Below are positions 1-7,321 of a stretch of DNA of 15,707 bases, one piece after another. Origin of the DNA: Lachnospiraceae bacterium (lineage in GTDB: Bacteria > Bacillota > Clostridia > Lachnospirales > Lachnospiraceae); assembly GCA_017964745.1 (NCBI GenBank), contig JAGCRJ010000333.1, forward strand, positions 1 to 15,707, written 5' to 3'. Below the pieces are notes generated by a model. The model was not told the DNA's origin. It ran no database searches and saw only the letters and a list, made by a program, of their open reading frames with translations. How positions within the stretch are numbered: the first letter of the stretch is position 1; every line of letters begins with the position of its first letter. Position numbers and translations under genes: made by a program.

Positions 1-2
1 CA

Positions 3-986
3 ATGCTTGCAGGCACCAAGATTCTTTCAGATCATCTGGAAAGCATCAATTTCGATATTATCAGAAAGCCCGGCGACAGAAGAGTCATCGGTTACTATTC
101 CGACGATTTCCAGTACCCGCTCAGGAAGCTGCTTAAGAGCGACGACGGACAGGTATCCGATGTTCTTGCCCAGCTCCGTTCCAATCCCGAGGAAAACGGA
201 AGGATCAATTTCTTTTCCAGTTACAGGGGATTCACTCTTATGGATATGGTCAGCTACGACCGTAAGCATAACGAGGAAAACGGTGAGGAAGGAAGGGACG
301 GAAGCGATTACAACTTCAGCTGGAACTGCGGCGAGGAAGGTCCCACCAGAAAAAAGAAGGTAAAGGACCTCAGGGAAAAACAGATAAGGAATGCATATTC
401 GCTTCTTATGCTGGGAGCCGGCACACCGCTTATCTTCATGGGAGATGAATTCGGTAATTCCCAGAAGGGCAACAATAACCCCTACTGTATAGATTCCCAG
501 GTGACCTGGCTTGACTGGAAGGATGAAGGAAAGAATGCGGAGCTTACGGCTTTCCTTAAAAAGCTGGTTGAACTCCGTAAGAACCATACCGTATTCCACA
601 GTAACAAAGAGCTTTATATGACAGATACTTCGGGAACCGGATTTCCCGAGATCAGTTATCATTCGGATACCGCATGGAGAGTGTCGGCTGAGTACTATTC
701 CAAGTCATTCGGCATGATGCTCTGCGAGCCTGACGGAAAGCTTCTCTACGCAGCGGTCAATATGAACTGGGAAAACACAAAGCTTGCACTTCCCAGACCT
801 CCCAAAGGTTCCGACTGGAAGATGATACTTTCAACGGACCCGTTGCTTACGGACAAAAAGTCTTCCGGCCCGGATGCAAAGAACACATCAAGGGATCAGT
901 TTGAAAAAGTAATACCCGGCAGGACCGTAGTCTTTTATGAGACAGTTAAAACGGAAAAGAAAAATGCCGAGAAAGCAGTTAAATGA
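3..986 (+). CDS. GlgX-type glycogen debranching / isoamylase family protein, 5' partial
   Basis: This is the C-terminal 327 residues of a GH13 subfamily 11 (GlgX/TreX/isoamylase-like) protein; the gene begins before the window. Family members hydrolyse alpha-1,6 branches of glycogen or limit dextrins in the cytoplasm. Visible blocks are the conserved stretch around residues 77-113 (GFTLMDMVSYDRKHN, then RDG..YNFSWNCGEEG), the loop GDEFGNSQKGNNN (147-159) and VTWLDW (167-172). A C-terminal beta-sandwich-like region follows (about 205-315) with a charged tail. The usual T-A/S-H-D-G of GH13 region IV reads S-S-Y-R-G (residues 72-76, bases 216-230), so the transition-state-stabilising Asp appears replaced by Arg. 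The nucleophile and acid/base regions lie upstream and cannot be judged. It could be a pseudoenzyme or a divergent debranching subfamily, so no gene symbol is given. The family call is secure; activity is doubtful. Confidence 0.88.
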   Translation: MLAGTKILSDHLESINFDIIRKPGDRRVIGYYSDDFQYPLRKLLKSDDGQVSDVLAQLRSNPEENGRINFFSSYRGFTLMDMVSYDRKHNEENGEEGRDGSDYNFSWNCGEEGPTRKKKVKDLREKQIRNAYSLLMLGAGTPLIFMGDEFGNSQKGNNNPYCIDSQVTWLDWKDEGKNAELTAFLKKLVELRKNHTVFHSNKELYMTDTSGTGFPEISYHSDTAWRVSAEYYSKSFGMMLCEPDGKLLYAAVNMNWENTKLALPRPPKGSDWKMILSTDPLLTDKKSSGPDAKNTSRDQFEKVIPGRTVVFYETVKTEKKNAEKAVK

Positions 987-1558
987 GTTTATCGTTCTTC
1001 AAAAGATTCACAGGTCATTTTATGACCATTACCAGGCACAAGAAACTTGTATGCGAAGGATGCTTCAAAGCAGGTCTTTATTACCAGGGAATCGTGCATG
1101 ACCTTTCCAAATACTCGCCTTCTGAGTTTCTTGTCGGCGTCAGGTATTATCAGGGAACAAGAAGCCCCAACAATGCCGAAAGGGAAGATCACGGATATTC
1201 CGCGGCATGGCTTCATCACAAAGGACGTAACAAGCATCATTATGAGTACTGGGTCGATTACAACACCAGGGGCAGGGATCCCGGAGAGGATGTTATGATC
1301 CCCGTCGAGATGCCTTACAGATACTTTGCCGAGATGGTGATCGACCGGATAGCCGCTTCAAAGGTTTATAAGGGTAAGGATTATACGGATGCATCGCCTC
1401 TTGAGTATTTCTACAGCGGAATTGAGATGGTGCCCATGCACCCGAATACGAGGCGTGATCTTCAGAAGTATCTCAGATTCCTTGCAAAGTACGGCGAGGA
1501 GAAAACCTACAGACTCATAAGACACGAAATGTCCAAAAGATACGGACTTCATTTTTGA
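983..1558 (+). CDS. DUF5662 family protein (possible HD-like metal-binding protein)
   Basis: This 191-residue soluble protein resembles the DUF5662 family, which some databases label catalase on thin grounds. No signal peptide or membrane segment is visible. It is rich in potential metal ligands in an order recalling HD-type hydrolases: H39-D40 in IVHDLSKYS, H78-H79 in WLHHKGRNKHHYEYW, H85-H86 in the same stretch, and D121 in MVIDRIAASK. That likeness is my inference; the true reaction is unknown. The start codon overlaps the stop of the upstream GlgX-type gene in an ATGA, so translation is probably coupled. aroC follows after 12 bases. The coding region is intact and of normal length for the family as I recall it. 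I am confident the gene is real and fairly confident of the family, but not of any function. Confidence 0.8.
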   Translation: MSLSFFKRFTGHFMTITRHKKLVCEGCFKAGLYYQGIVHDLSKYSPSEFLVGVRYYQGTRSPNNAEREDHGYSAAWLHHKGRNKHHYEYWVDYNTRGRDPGEDVMIPVEMPYRYFAEMVIDRIAASKVYKGKDYTDASPLEYFYSGIEMVPMHPNTRRDLQKYLRFLAKYGEEKTYRLIRHEMSKRYGLHF

Positions 1559-1570
1559 AAAGAGGAATAA

Positions 1571-2674
1571 ATGGCAGGCTCTTCATTCGGAAGAATATTC
1601 AGGATAACCACATGGGGCGAGTCGCACGGACCCGCACTCGGATGCGTTATTGACGGCTGTCCCGCAGGTGTGGAATTATCCGAGAAAGACATACAGCCTT
1701 ATCTCGACAGAAGAAAGCCCGGCAATGCGGCCGTTGCCACTGCGAGAAAGGAATCGGATACGGCGGAGATCCTATCGGGTGTTTTTGAAGGAAGGACGAC
1801 CGGAAGTCCCATAAGCGTTATCATCAGAAATTCCGACCAGCATTCGAATGACTATGATAATCTTAAAGATCTGTACAGACCCGGACACGCCGATATGACA
1901 TATGATGCCAAGTACGGCTTCAGGGATCACCGCGGAGGAGGAAGAAGCTCCGGAAGGGAAACCGCCGCAAGGGTCATCGCAGGTGCCGTGGCAGTTAAGG
2001 TTCTAAAGGAACTCGGAATAACCGTTGAAGCTTATACCAGAGCCATAGGACCTGTAGAAGCGGACCTCAGTGAATACTCAAGAAGCGCGGTGCTTGCGAA
2101 TGCAACCGCAATGCCCGATATAAATGCCAACGCAAGAGCACTTGAATACATCGCGGATATGAAGAATAAATGCGATTCCTGCGGCGGTGTTATGGAATGC
2201 ATAATAAAGGGTGTTCCCGCAGGTGTGGGAGATCCGGTATTCGATAAGCTCGACGCACTCCTTTCACAGGCGGTAATGAGCATAGGCGCCGTAAAAGCAG
2301 TCGAGATCGGAGACGGAACATCAGTCGCAACTTCTGTCGGCAGCAGGAACAACGATCAGTTCAAAGCCGGCAGCAAAGGAAAGATCTCCAAAAAGACGAA
2401 TCACGCCGGAGGAATACTCGGAGGCATAAGCGATTCGTCGGACATCATTGTTAGGGCAAGCGTTAAGCCCACGCCTTCGATAGCAAGAGCACAGAAGACA
2501 GTCAATAATCTCGGTGAGAATACCGAGATCGAAATACACGGACGTCACGATCCGGTAATTGTTCCGAGGGCTGTGGTCGTACTCGAGAGTATGTGTGCCG
2601 TGACGATACTGGATAGCTTACTGTACGGGATGGGATCCCGCATCGATAATCTTGTCAGCATTTACAATAAATAA
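1571..2674 (+). CDS. aroC: Chorismate synthase
   Basis: The product catalyses the last shikimate pathway step, anti-1,4-elimination of phosphate from 5-enolpyruvylshikimate-3-phosphate to give chorismate, and needs reduced FMN. At 367 residues it has the usual length. Signatures are GESHGPALG near the N-terminus (residues 16-24), DRRKPG (46-51), the block RPGHADMTYDAKYGFRDHRG (103-122) running into GGGRSSGRETAARV, the KTNHAGGILGG motif in the C-terminal half, and the final RHDPVIVPRAVVVLESM segment. The conserved flavin/substrate-site histidines H19 and H120 are present. An AGAGG ribosome binding site at 1561-1565 precedes the ATG by 5 bases. It is the only shikimate gene in the window and lies in a mixed housekeeping run; the next start is only 15 bases past the stop. 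Nothing in the sequence looks damaged. Confidence 0.97.
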   Translation: MAGSSFGRIFRITTWGESHGPALGCVIDGCPAGVELSEKDIQPYLDRRKPGNAAVATARKESDTAEILSGVFEGRTTGSPISVIIRNSDQHSNDYDNLKDLYRPGHADMTYDAKYGFRDHRGGGRSSGRETAARVIAGAVAVKVLKELGITVEAYTRAIGPVEADLSEYSRSAVLANATAMPDINANARALEYIADMKNKCDSCGGVMECIIKGVPAGVGDPVFDKLDALLSQAVMSIGAVKAVEIGDGTSVATSVGSRNNDQFKAGSKGKISKKTNHAGGILGGISDSSDIIVRASVKPTPSIARAQKTVNNLGENTEIEIHGRHDPVIVPRAVVVLESMCAVTILDSLLYGMGSRIDNLVSIYNK

Positions 2675-2689
2675 CCAGAGGTGGACATT

Positions 2690-3808
2690 ATGGCTGAAGA
2701 AAAGAAAAAAACTAGCAAGGCTGCTTCAAAGGACAAGTATGTTGCGTATGTATCGACCTATACCATGGGCGACAACCACGGTATCAAGGTATATGACGTA
2801 AACATGGAGACAGGTCGCTTTACCGAAAAGGATGAGGTTGAGATCTCCAACTCTTCATACATCACAACCTCCCACAACGGTAAGTATCTTTATTCCATAA
2901 CAGACCTTGGTGTCGAATCATACAGGATAGCTGAGGACGGAACCCTTGATCTTATCAACTTCGCGCCCATTAACGGAATGAGAGGCTGCTATCTTGCTAC
3001 CGATTATACGGATAAGTATTTGATGGTCGCAGGCTATCATGACGGTAAGCTCACCGTTCTCCATCTCAAGGACAACGGCGGTGTAGGTAAGATCACCGAC
3101 GAAGTATTCCACAAGGGTCTCGGTTCCATGGCGGACAGAAACTTCAGACCCCATATCGCAAGTGCGAGAATGACACATGATAACAGATACATTCTTGTTG
3201 CCGATCAGGGAATGGATCACGTTAACGTATATGAGCTCAATCACGAGACAGGCAAGATCAAGCTTGTAGATATCATCAGATGCCAGCTTGAATCATCCCC
3301 CAGACAGATCAAGCTTTCCAGGGACGGAAGGTTCATCTATATCTGCCTCGAAGCTACATGCAAGATCGATGTATATGAGTACACCTTTGACGGAAAGGCT
3401 CCCGTATTCGAAAAGATCCAGACCGTTGATGTCGTCAAGCGTGAGAGCGGTGTGAATTCCGCAATAAGTGCTCTTTCATTCTCAACCGATTACAGATACA
3501 TCCTTACAACCATAGCGGGAGATAATTCCGTTGCTATCTTCTCGGCAGACCCTGAAACCGGAATGCTCGAAAAGAAGCTTCTTCTTCCCGTTTCCGGAGA
3601 CTATCCCAAGGATGCGGAGATACTTCCCGGCAATAAGTTCCTTGTATCGCTCAACCATGAATCCAATGAGATGTCTTTCTTTAAGCTTGATATCGAGAAA
3701 GGCACCATGATCATGAACGGCGGATTTCTGAAGGTTAATACACCCAACTGTATTCTCATCCATAAGCTCAACCGTGAGGGAGAAGTCGAGATCCTGGAGA
3801 ATCAATGA
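2690..3808 (+). CDS. Lactonase family (seven-bladed beta-propeller) protein
   Basis: The product (372 residues) matches the lactonase / 6-phosphogluconolactonase-like propeller family. It shows blade repeats of the form D-x-R-Y/F-I/L followed by a V-x-V/I-Y/F strand: HDNRYILVADQGMDHVNVYEL (about 163-183; continuous motif), SPRQIKLSRDGRFIYI (203-218) and STDYRYILTTIAGDNSVAIF (265-284). PETG/HETG turns lie between blades, and residues 2-16 are Lys-rich. There is no signal peptide, so it is probably cytosolic. A role as a sugar lactonase such as 6-phosphogluconolactonase is possible, but no pentose phosphate neighbour supports it and propellers of this type vary in activity. I chose the ATG at 2690 because AGAGGTGG (2677-2684) sits just before it; an in-frame GTG at 2681 lies inside that ribosome binding site. 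The stop overlaps the next gene as ATGA. Confidence 0.85.
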   Translation: MAEEKKKTSKAASKDKYVAYVSTYTMGDNHGIKVYDVNMETGRFTEKDEVEISNSSYITTSHNGKYLYSITDLGVESYRIAEDGTLDLINFAPINGMRGCYLATDYTDKYLMVAGYHDGKLTVLHLKDNGGVGKITDEVFHKGLGSMADRNFRPHIASARMTHDNRYILVADQGMDHVNVYELNHETGKIKLVDIIRCQLESSPRQIKLSRDGRFIYICLEATCKIDVYEYTFDGKAPVFEKIQTVDVVKRESGVNSAISALSFSTDYRYILTTIAGDNSVAIFSADPETGMLEKKLLLPVSGDYPKDAEILPGNKFLVSLNHESNEMSFFKLDIEKGTMIMNGGFLKVNTPNCILIHKLNREGEVEILENQ

Positions 3809-4899
3809 TCAATCAGACGAAAAAGGAACGCGTTTCCGAAGAGATAAGGAAGCGCGGCAGAAAGAATAAGACATACAGATTCTTTTCCCCGCTGATCAAA
3901 AAGATCTGCTTTTTCAGGATAGATCTGTGTGATTTCTGCGAAGAGCACATGCTGAAATTTGTTCTGCTGTGCACTTCGCTGGTCTGCTTTACAGCTTTCT
4001 GCAGTTTTTCTTTTCCTCTTTTTACCGGTTCGATAACCAACCTGGGAATTATTGATTTTAACGAGCTTGATGAATCCATTTCGCTCGCGGAAGAAAAAAG
4101 CGACGTGATGACGGCCGATGAAGCAAGGATCTTTTTCAGGGATGATTTCGTCACAAGGAATTCCGACGGTCTCGGATCATCTGTCAGCACCAATTCCGAG
4201 GGACAGGAAGTCATAGCGATCGGAACCGATGATATTCTTGAAGATATGCTTGAACAGTTTCCGGATGATGAGGTTCAGACTGCTGACGCATCCGTATATG
4301 AAGATATAGATCTGGACAGCCTTGTTTTTGATAAGAATGACTGGCGCCTGATTCTGGTCAATAAGCAGCATTCTGTTCCGGCAGATTATGATTTTCCTCT
4401 CGGAAATCTCACCGAAAACCTTCAGTGTGACGAGAGGGTCATTGATGACCTTGTTCAGATGCTCCGTGATGCAAGAAGTGCGGGAATGAACATCTGGATC
4501 GTATCCCCTTACAGATCGGGTGATAAGCAGGAGAATCTGTTCAATTACGATCTCGGTAAATACATGTCATCGGGAATGAACTATTTTGATGCTTACCAGC
4601 TTGCGGCCGAAGCGGTAACACTTCCCGGAACAAGTGAGCATCAGATCGGACTTGCTTTTGATATAGTCAATAATGAATACGCTCATCTCGGCGAGGGCTT
4701 TGGTGAGACCAAGGAAGGATTGTGGCTTGCCGAGAACTGTTATAAGTATGGTTTCATACTCAGATATCCCGCGGATAAGGAATACATTACAACTATCGAA
4801 TATGAGCCCTGGCACTTCAGATATGTCGGAAGGGAAGCTGCGGCTTATATGACATTCAATGACCTTACCCTGGAAGAATTCTGGGAGGAAGTATTTTGA
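3805..4899 (+). CDS. Membrane-anchored VanY-family D-alanyl-D-alanine carboxypeptidase
   Basis: The product (364 residues) is a predicted zinc D,D-carboxypeptidase that trims the terminal D-Ala from peptidoglycan stem pentapeptides outside the membrane. A very basic N-terminus (1-50) precedes one membrane segment at about 51-73. An acidic, low-complexity linker (about 85-175) leads to the VanY domain (about 190-350). The active-site set is complete: SPYRS with R237, the SEHQIGLAFD block with zinc ligands H279 and D286, then EPWH with the base E334 and zinc ligand H337. GGAG at 3796-3799 lies 5 bases before the ATG. The start overlaps the propeller gene's stop (ATGA), and the stop overlaps tgt's start (TTGA). 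No vanS/vanR/vanH neighbours occur, so it reads as cell-wall housekeeping rather than vancomycin resistance. Confidence 0.9.
   Translation: MINQTKKERVSEEIRKRGRKNKTYRFFSPLIKKICFFRIDLCDFCEEHMLKFVLLCTSLVCFTAFCSFSFPLFTGSITNLGIIDFNELDESISLAEEKSDVMTADEARIFFRDDFVTRNSDGLGSSVSTNSEGQEVIAIGTDDILEDMLEQFPDDEVQTADASVYEDIDLDSLVFDKNDWRLILVNKQHSVPADYDFPLGNLTENLQCDERVIDDLVQMLRDARSAGMNIWIVSPYRSGDKQENLFNYDLGKYMSSGMNYFDAYQLAAEAVTLPGTSEHQIGLAFDIVNNEYAHLGEGFGETKEGLWLAENCYKYGFILRYPADKEYITTIEYEPWHFRYVGREAAAYMTFNDLTLEEFWEEVF
4883..4898 (+). promoter_or_regulatory. Ribosome binding site fixing a TTG start for tgt
   Basis: GGGAGG at 4883-4888 lies inside the last codons of the VanY-type gene and is 7 bases before the TTG at 4896. 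The TTG shares bases with the upstream TGA stop (TTGA, 4896-4899). The Tgt N-terminus (SSNFKLIKKEG) fits the family only from this point, and no ATG lies nearby in frame, so TTG is the best start. Confidence 0.75.
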
Positions 4900-6035
4900 G
4901 TTCGAATTTTAAACTGATCAAAAAAGAAGGAAATGCAAGAAGAGGAGAGCTGATCACCGTACACGGAACCGTTCAGACCCCTCTTTTTATGAATGTCGGA
5001 ACCGTGGCAGCGATCAAGGGCGGAGTAAGTTCCGAGGATCTTGAGAATATCGGATGCCAGGTGGAGCTTTCCAACACATATCATCTTCATGTTCGTACCG
5101 GCGACGAGCTTATCAAGAGGTTCGGAGGCCTTCACAGGTTTATGGACTGGAAGAAGCCGATCCTTACGGATTCCGGCGGATTCCAGGTTTTCTCGCTTGC
5201 TTCCATGAGGAAGATAAAGGAAGAAGGAGTTACCTTCAGAAGCCATATCGACGGACACAGGATCTTCATGGGGCCCGAGGAGAGCATGAGGATACAGAGC
5301 AATCTCGGTTCGACGATTGCCATGGCATTCGATGAATGTCCTCCCGCAAAGGCCGAAAGGGAATATGTGCTTCCTTCCGTTCAGCGTACCGAAAGATGGC
5401 TCGAAAGATGTAAACGTGAGATGGAAAGACTCAATTCGCTCGAGGATACCATCAATAAGAACCAGCTTCTTTTCGGTATAAATCAGGGAGCCGTTTATAA
5501 CGATATCCGTATAGAAAATGCAAAGAGGATATCGGAACTTGATCTTCCGGGATATGCCATCGGAGGACTTGCGGTCGGAGAAAGCCACGAGGAGATGTAT
5601 GACGTGCTTGATAATACCGCTCCGATACTTCCCGAAGACAAACCGAGATATCTGATGGGGGTCGGAACTCCCGCAAATATCCTGGAAGCGGTCGACCGCG
5701 GAATAGATATGTTCGATTGTGTATATCCTTCGAGAAACGGACGTCACGGACATCTATATACGCATCACGGCAAGATCAATATAAACAATGCCAAATATGC
5801 GGAGGATGACAGACCGATAGAGGAAGGATGCGGATGCCCTGCGTGCAGGAGATATTCCAGGGCTTATATCCGTCATCTTCACAAAGCCGGTGAGATGCTT
5901 GGACTCAGACTCTGCGTACTTCACAATCTGTATTTTTACAATCATCTTATGGAAGAGATAAGGGATGCCATAGATGAGGGAAGATATAAGGAATTCAAGA
6001 ACTCGCTTACAGACGATCTGAACGGATCCGATTGA
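4896..6035 (+). CDS. tgt: Queuine tRNA-ribosyltransferase (tRNA-guanine transglycosylase)
   Basis: The product swaps guanine 34 in GUN-anticodon tRNAs (Asp, Asn, His, Tyr) for the queuosine precursor preQ1, or a salvaged base in some gut Firmicutes. At 379 residues it is full length. Active-site features are LTDSGGFQVFSL with the base Asp D92, DECPP (146-150), the GGLAVGE substrate loop (223-229), and the nucleophile D274 in MFDCVYPSRNGRHGHLYT. The zinc site is C312, C314, C317 plus H343 (CGCPAC ... VLHNLYFY). The RNGRHGH form, rather than RNARNG, is what I recall from Lachnospiraceae. It starts at a TTG coupled to the upstream stop. tgt is often followed by yajC-secD-secF; here a CAP-protein gene lies between tgt and yajC, only 21 bases after the tgt stop. 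Confidence 0.97.
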   Translation: MSSNFKLIKKEGNARRGELITVHGTVQTPLFMNVGTVAAIKGGVSSEDLENIGCQVELSNTYHLHVRTGDELIKRFGGLHRFMDWKKPILTDSGGFQVFSLASMRKIKEEGVTFRSHIDGHRIFMGPEESMRIQSNLGSTIAMAFDECPPAKAEREYVLPSVQRTERWLERCKREMERLNSLEDTINKNQLLFGINQGAVYNDIRIENAKRISELDLPGYAIGGLAVGESHEEMYDVLDNTAPILPEDKPRYLMGVGTPANILEAVDRGIDMFDCVYPSRNGRHGHLYTHHGKININNAKYAEDDRPIEEGCGCPACRRYSRAYIRHLHKAGEMLGLRLCVLHNLYFYNHLMEEIRDAIDEGRYKEFKNSLTDDLNGSD

Positions 6036-6039
6036 TCCG
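6023..6039 (+). promoter_or_regulatory. Small hairpin at the tgt stop, beside the CAP-gene ribosome binding site
   Basis: CGGATC (6023-6028) and GATCCG (6034-6039) form a perfect 6-bp stem with a 5-base loop, spanning the tgt stop codon. One base later AAGGAGGT (6041-6048) begins, the ribosome binding site of the next gene. It is not followed by a T-run, so it is not a terminator. It may shape initiation or mRNA processing, or be chance. Confidence 0.4.
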
Positions 6040-6056
6040 AAAGGAGGTAATTATTT

Positions 6057-6866
6057 ATGAAAAAACTGCTTGTTTCATTAGCTGCATTTCTGACTGTGGT
6101 TTTCGGCTTCGGAGTATTTAATGTCAGTGCCGCTCCCGTGAAAATGGCAGACGGCCAGTACTTCGATGCCCAGTACTATGCACAGAATAATCCTGACGTA
6201 GTCGCGGCGTTCGGAACCGACGTAAACTGGCTCTATCTTCATTACACTGTATGCGGTAAGACGGAAGGGCGTCTCCCTTACGATCCTTCTTTTGGCGGAA
6301 ACACCTCCGCGGATTCATTCAATGCCGCATATTATGCCGCAAGATACCCCGATGTTGCAGCCGTATTCGGAAATGATCCCACGCTTCTCAAGATGCACTA
6401 CGACCTTTGCGGAAAGGCAGAGGGCAGATTTCCGAATGCCGAAGCCGAGCTTGCCACCATGCCCGGTCCCATGCCTGTTTATATCGTGACTGACTCGAGT
6501 GTGGAACAGCAGGTTCTTAACCTTGTTAATGCAGAGCGTGCAAAATACGGACTTGCTCCTTTATCCTGGGATCCCGTCAACTTAGGACCCGGTGCTGCTC
6601 TCAGGGCACAGGAGATCTCCGTTTACTTTTCGCACACAAGACCTGACGGGACGAGCTGCTTTACCGCAATAACCAATCCCGGAATGGTCGGAGAGAATAT
6701 CGCAGCGGGACAGCGTTCGCCCCAGGAAGTCATGAATACCTGGATGAACAGCTCGGGACACAGGGCCAATATCCTGCAATCACGATATACCAGACTCGGT
6801 GTCGGATATTTCTATGATCCCTCTTCGCGTTACAAGTATTACTGGGTGCAGATGTTCTCGTCATAA
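6057..6866 (+). CDS. Secreted CAP-domain (SCP/PR-1-like) protein with two N-terminal repeats
   Basis: This 269-residue exported protein has a signal peptide (MKKLL, hydrophobic core 5-20, likely cleavage after VSA at residue 25). Two 39-residue repeats follow at 36-74 and 88-126, each built as F-D/N-A-x-YY ... PDV ... FG-x-D ... HY ... CGK-x-EGR-L/F-P. A CAP domain occupies about 148-269, with the cavity residues H193 (SHTRPDG), E213 (GENIAAG) and H235 (SSGHRANIL). Bacterial CAP proteins are extracellular and mostly of unknown activity; the repeats recall those in other Lachnospiraceae secreted proteins and may bind the cell surface, which is inference. AAGGAGGT (6041-6048) precedes the ATG by 8 bases. 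Only 21 bases separate it from tgt, so it is probably read from the tgt transcript. No terminator is obvious after it before the yajC promoter. Confidence 0.9.
   Translation: MKKLLVSLAAFLTVVFGFGVFNVSAAPVKMADGQYFDAQYYAQNNPDVVAAFGTDVNWLYLHYTVCGKTEGRLPYDPSFGGNTSADSFNAAYYAARYPDVAAVFGNDPTLLKMHYDLCGKAEGRFPNAEAELATMPGPMPVYIVTDSSVEQQVLNLVNAERAKYGLAPLSWDPVNLGPGAALRAQEISVYFSHTRPDGTSCFTAITNPGMVGENIAAGQRSPQEVMNTWMNSSGHRANILQSRYTRLGVGYFYDPSSRYKYYWVQMFSS
6162..6434 (+). repeat. Two 39-residue tandem protein repeats inside the CAP-protein gene
   Basis: Bases 6162-6278 and 6318-6434 encode two repeats of identical length without gaps, separated by a 13-residue linker rich in Gly, Asn and Ser. Shared positions include F-x-A-x-Y-Y-A, N/Y-PDV, FG-x-D, HY, CGK and EGR. 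Each carries a single Cys (residues 66 and 118), which could pair with each other outside the cell. Confidence 0.8.
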
Positions 6867-6875
6867 ATATTTTAT

Positions 6876-6904
6876 TTGATACTTTTGCGGATATCGTGTA
6901 TCAT
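6876..6904 (+). promoter_or_regulatory. Candidate vegetative (sigma-A type) promoter for yajC
   Basis: TTGATA (6876-6881) and TATCAT (6899-6904) are separated by exactly 17 bases; each hexamer differs from consensus at one position. Transcription would start near 6911, giving a leader of about 44 bases before the yajC ATG at 6955. The spacer contains CTTTTGCG (6882-6889), whose exact inverted copy CGCAAAAG is at 6926-6933. Confidence 0.65.
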
Positions 6905-6912
6905 CAGACATG

Positions 6913-6930
6913 TTGCGGGAAAATTCGCAA
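6913..6930 (+). promoter_or_regulatory. Small hairpin in the yajC leader
   Basis: TTGCG (6913-6917) and CGCAA (6926-6930) can form a 5-bp stem with an 8-base loop, 11 bases before the ribosome binding site GGAGG (6942-6946). It would lie near the 5' end of the message if the promoter call is right. It is short, so chance is possible. Confidence 0.3.
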
Positions 6931-6954
6931 AAGAAAAGATCGGAGGATTTTTAA

Positions 6955-7302
6955 ATGAACTTTATGCTTCTTACAGCAGATGCTGCTCAGAGTGATGCTA
7001 CGGGATCCATTATTTCAATGGTTCTTATATACGGTGTTCTTATCTTTGCTCTCTGGTTCTTCTTCATGAGACCCCAGAAGAAAGAGCAGAAGAGAACCCA
7101 GGAGATGCTCTCCACCCTTGAGAACGGCGATATCGTTTGCACCACCTCAGGCTTCTACGGAACGATCATCGACATCCAGGACGATATGGTAATAGTTGAG
7201 TTCGGAAATAACCGTAACTGCCGTATCCCCATGGAAAAGTCGGCTATCGCAAAGGTTGAAAAGCCCGGACAGGCTTCCGCCGATACCGATTCCAAGAAAT
7301 AA
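6955..7302 (+). CDS. yajC: Preprotein translocase accessory subunit YajC
   Basis: The product (115 residues) is a single-pass membrane protein of the YajC family, which associates with SecD-SecF at the Sec translocon. A short outer N-terminus (1-18) is followed by one membrane helix (about 19-38). The diagnostic FFMRPQKKEQKR boundary comes next, then the small cytoplasmic domain with L-x-x-G-D-x-V-x-T-x-x-G-x-x-G-x-I (LENGDIVCTTSGFYGTI) and a polar C-terminal tail. Length and layout are typical. GGAGG at 6942-6946 lies 8 bases before the ATG. The gene appears to be a single-gene unit, with its own promoter at 6876-6904 and a strong terminator at 7322-7355. secD and secF do not follow, so they must be elsewhere or absent. 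Confidence 0.95.
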   Translation: MNFMLLTADAAQSDATGSIISMVLIYGVLIFALWFFFMRPQKKEQKRTQEMLSTLENGDIVCTTSGFYGTIIDIQDDMVIVEFGNNRNCRIPMEKSAIAKVEKPGQASADTDSKK

Positions 7303-7321
7303 TTTAGATCATATTATCTTT

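Noticed and set aside
2681..2689. GTG start giving the propeller protein three extra residues
   Set aside because: The GTG is part of the AGAGGTGG ribosome binding site itself. The ATG at 2690 has correct spacing.
3805..4899. Vancomycin resistance function for the VanY-type gene
   Set aside because: There is no vanS/vanR, vanH, ligase or vanX nearby. Such carboxypeptidases are common in Firmicute cell-wall maintenance.
4845..5753. Long open frame on the - strand opposite tgt (302 codons)
   Set aside because: It lies antisense to an unmistakable tgt, has no family motif or ribosome binding site, and runs across the end of the preceding gene. It is a by-product of codon bias.
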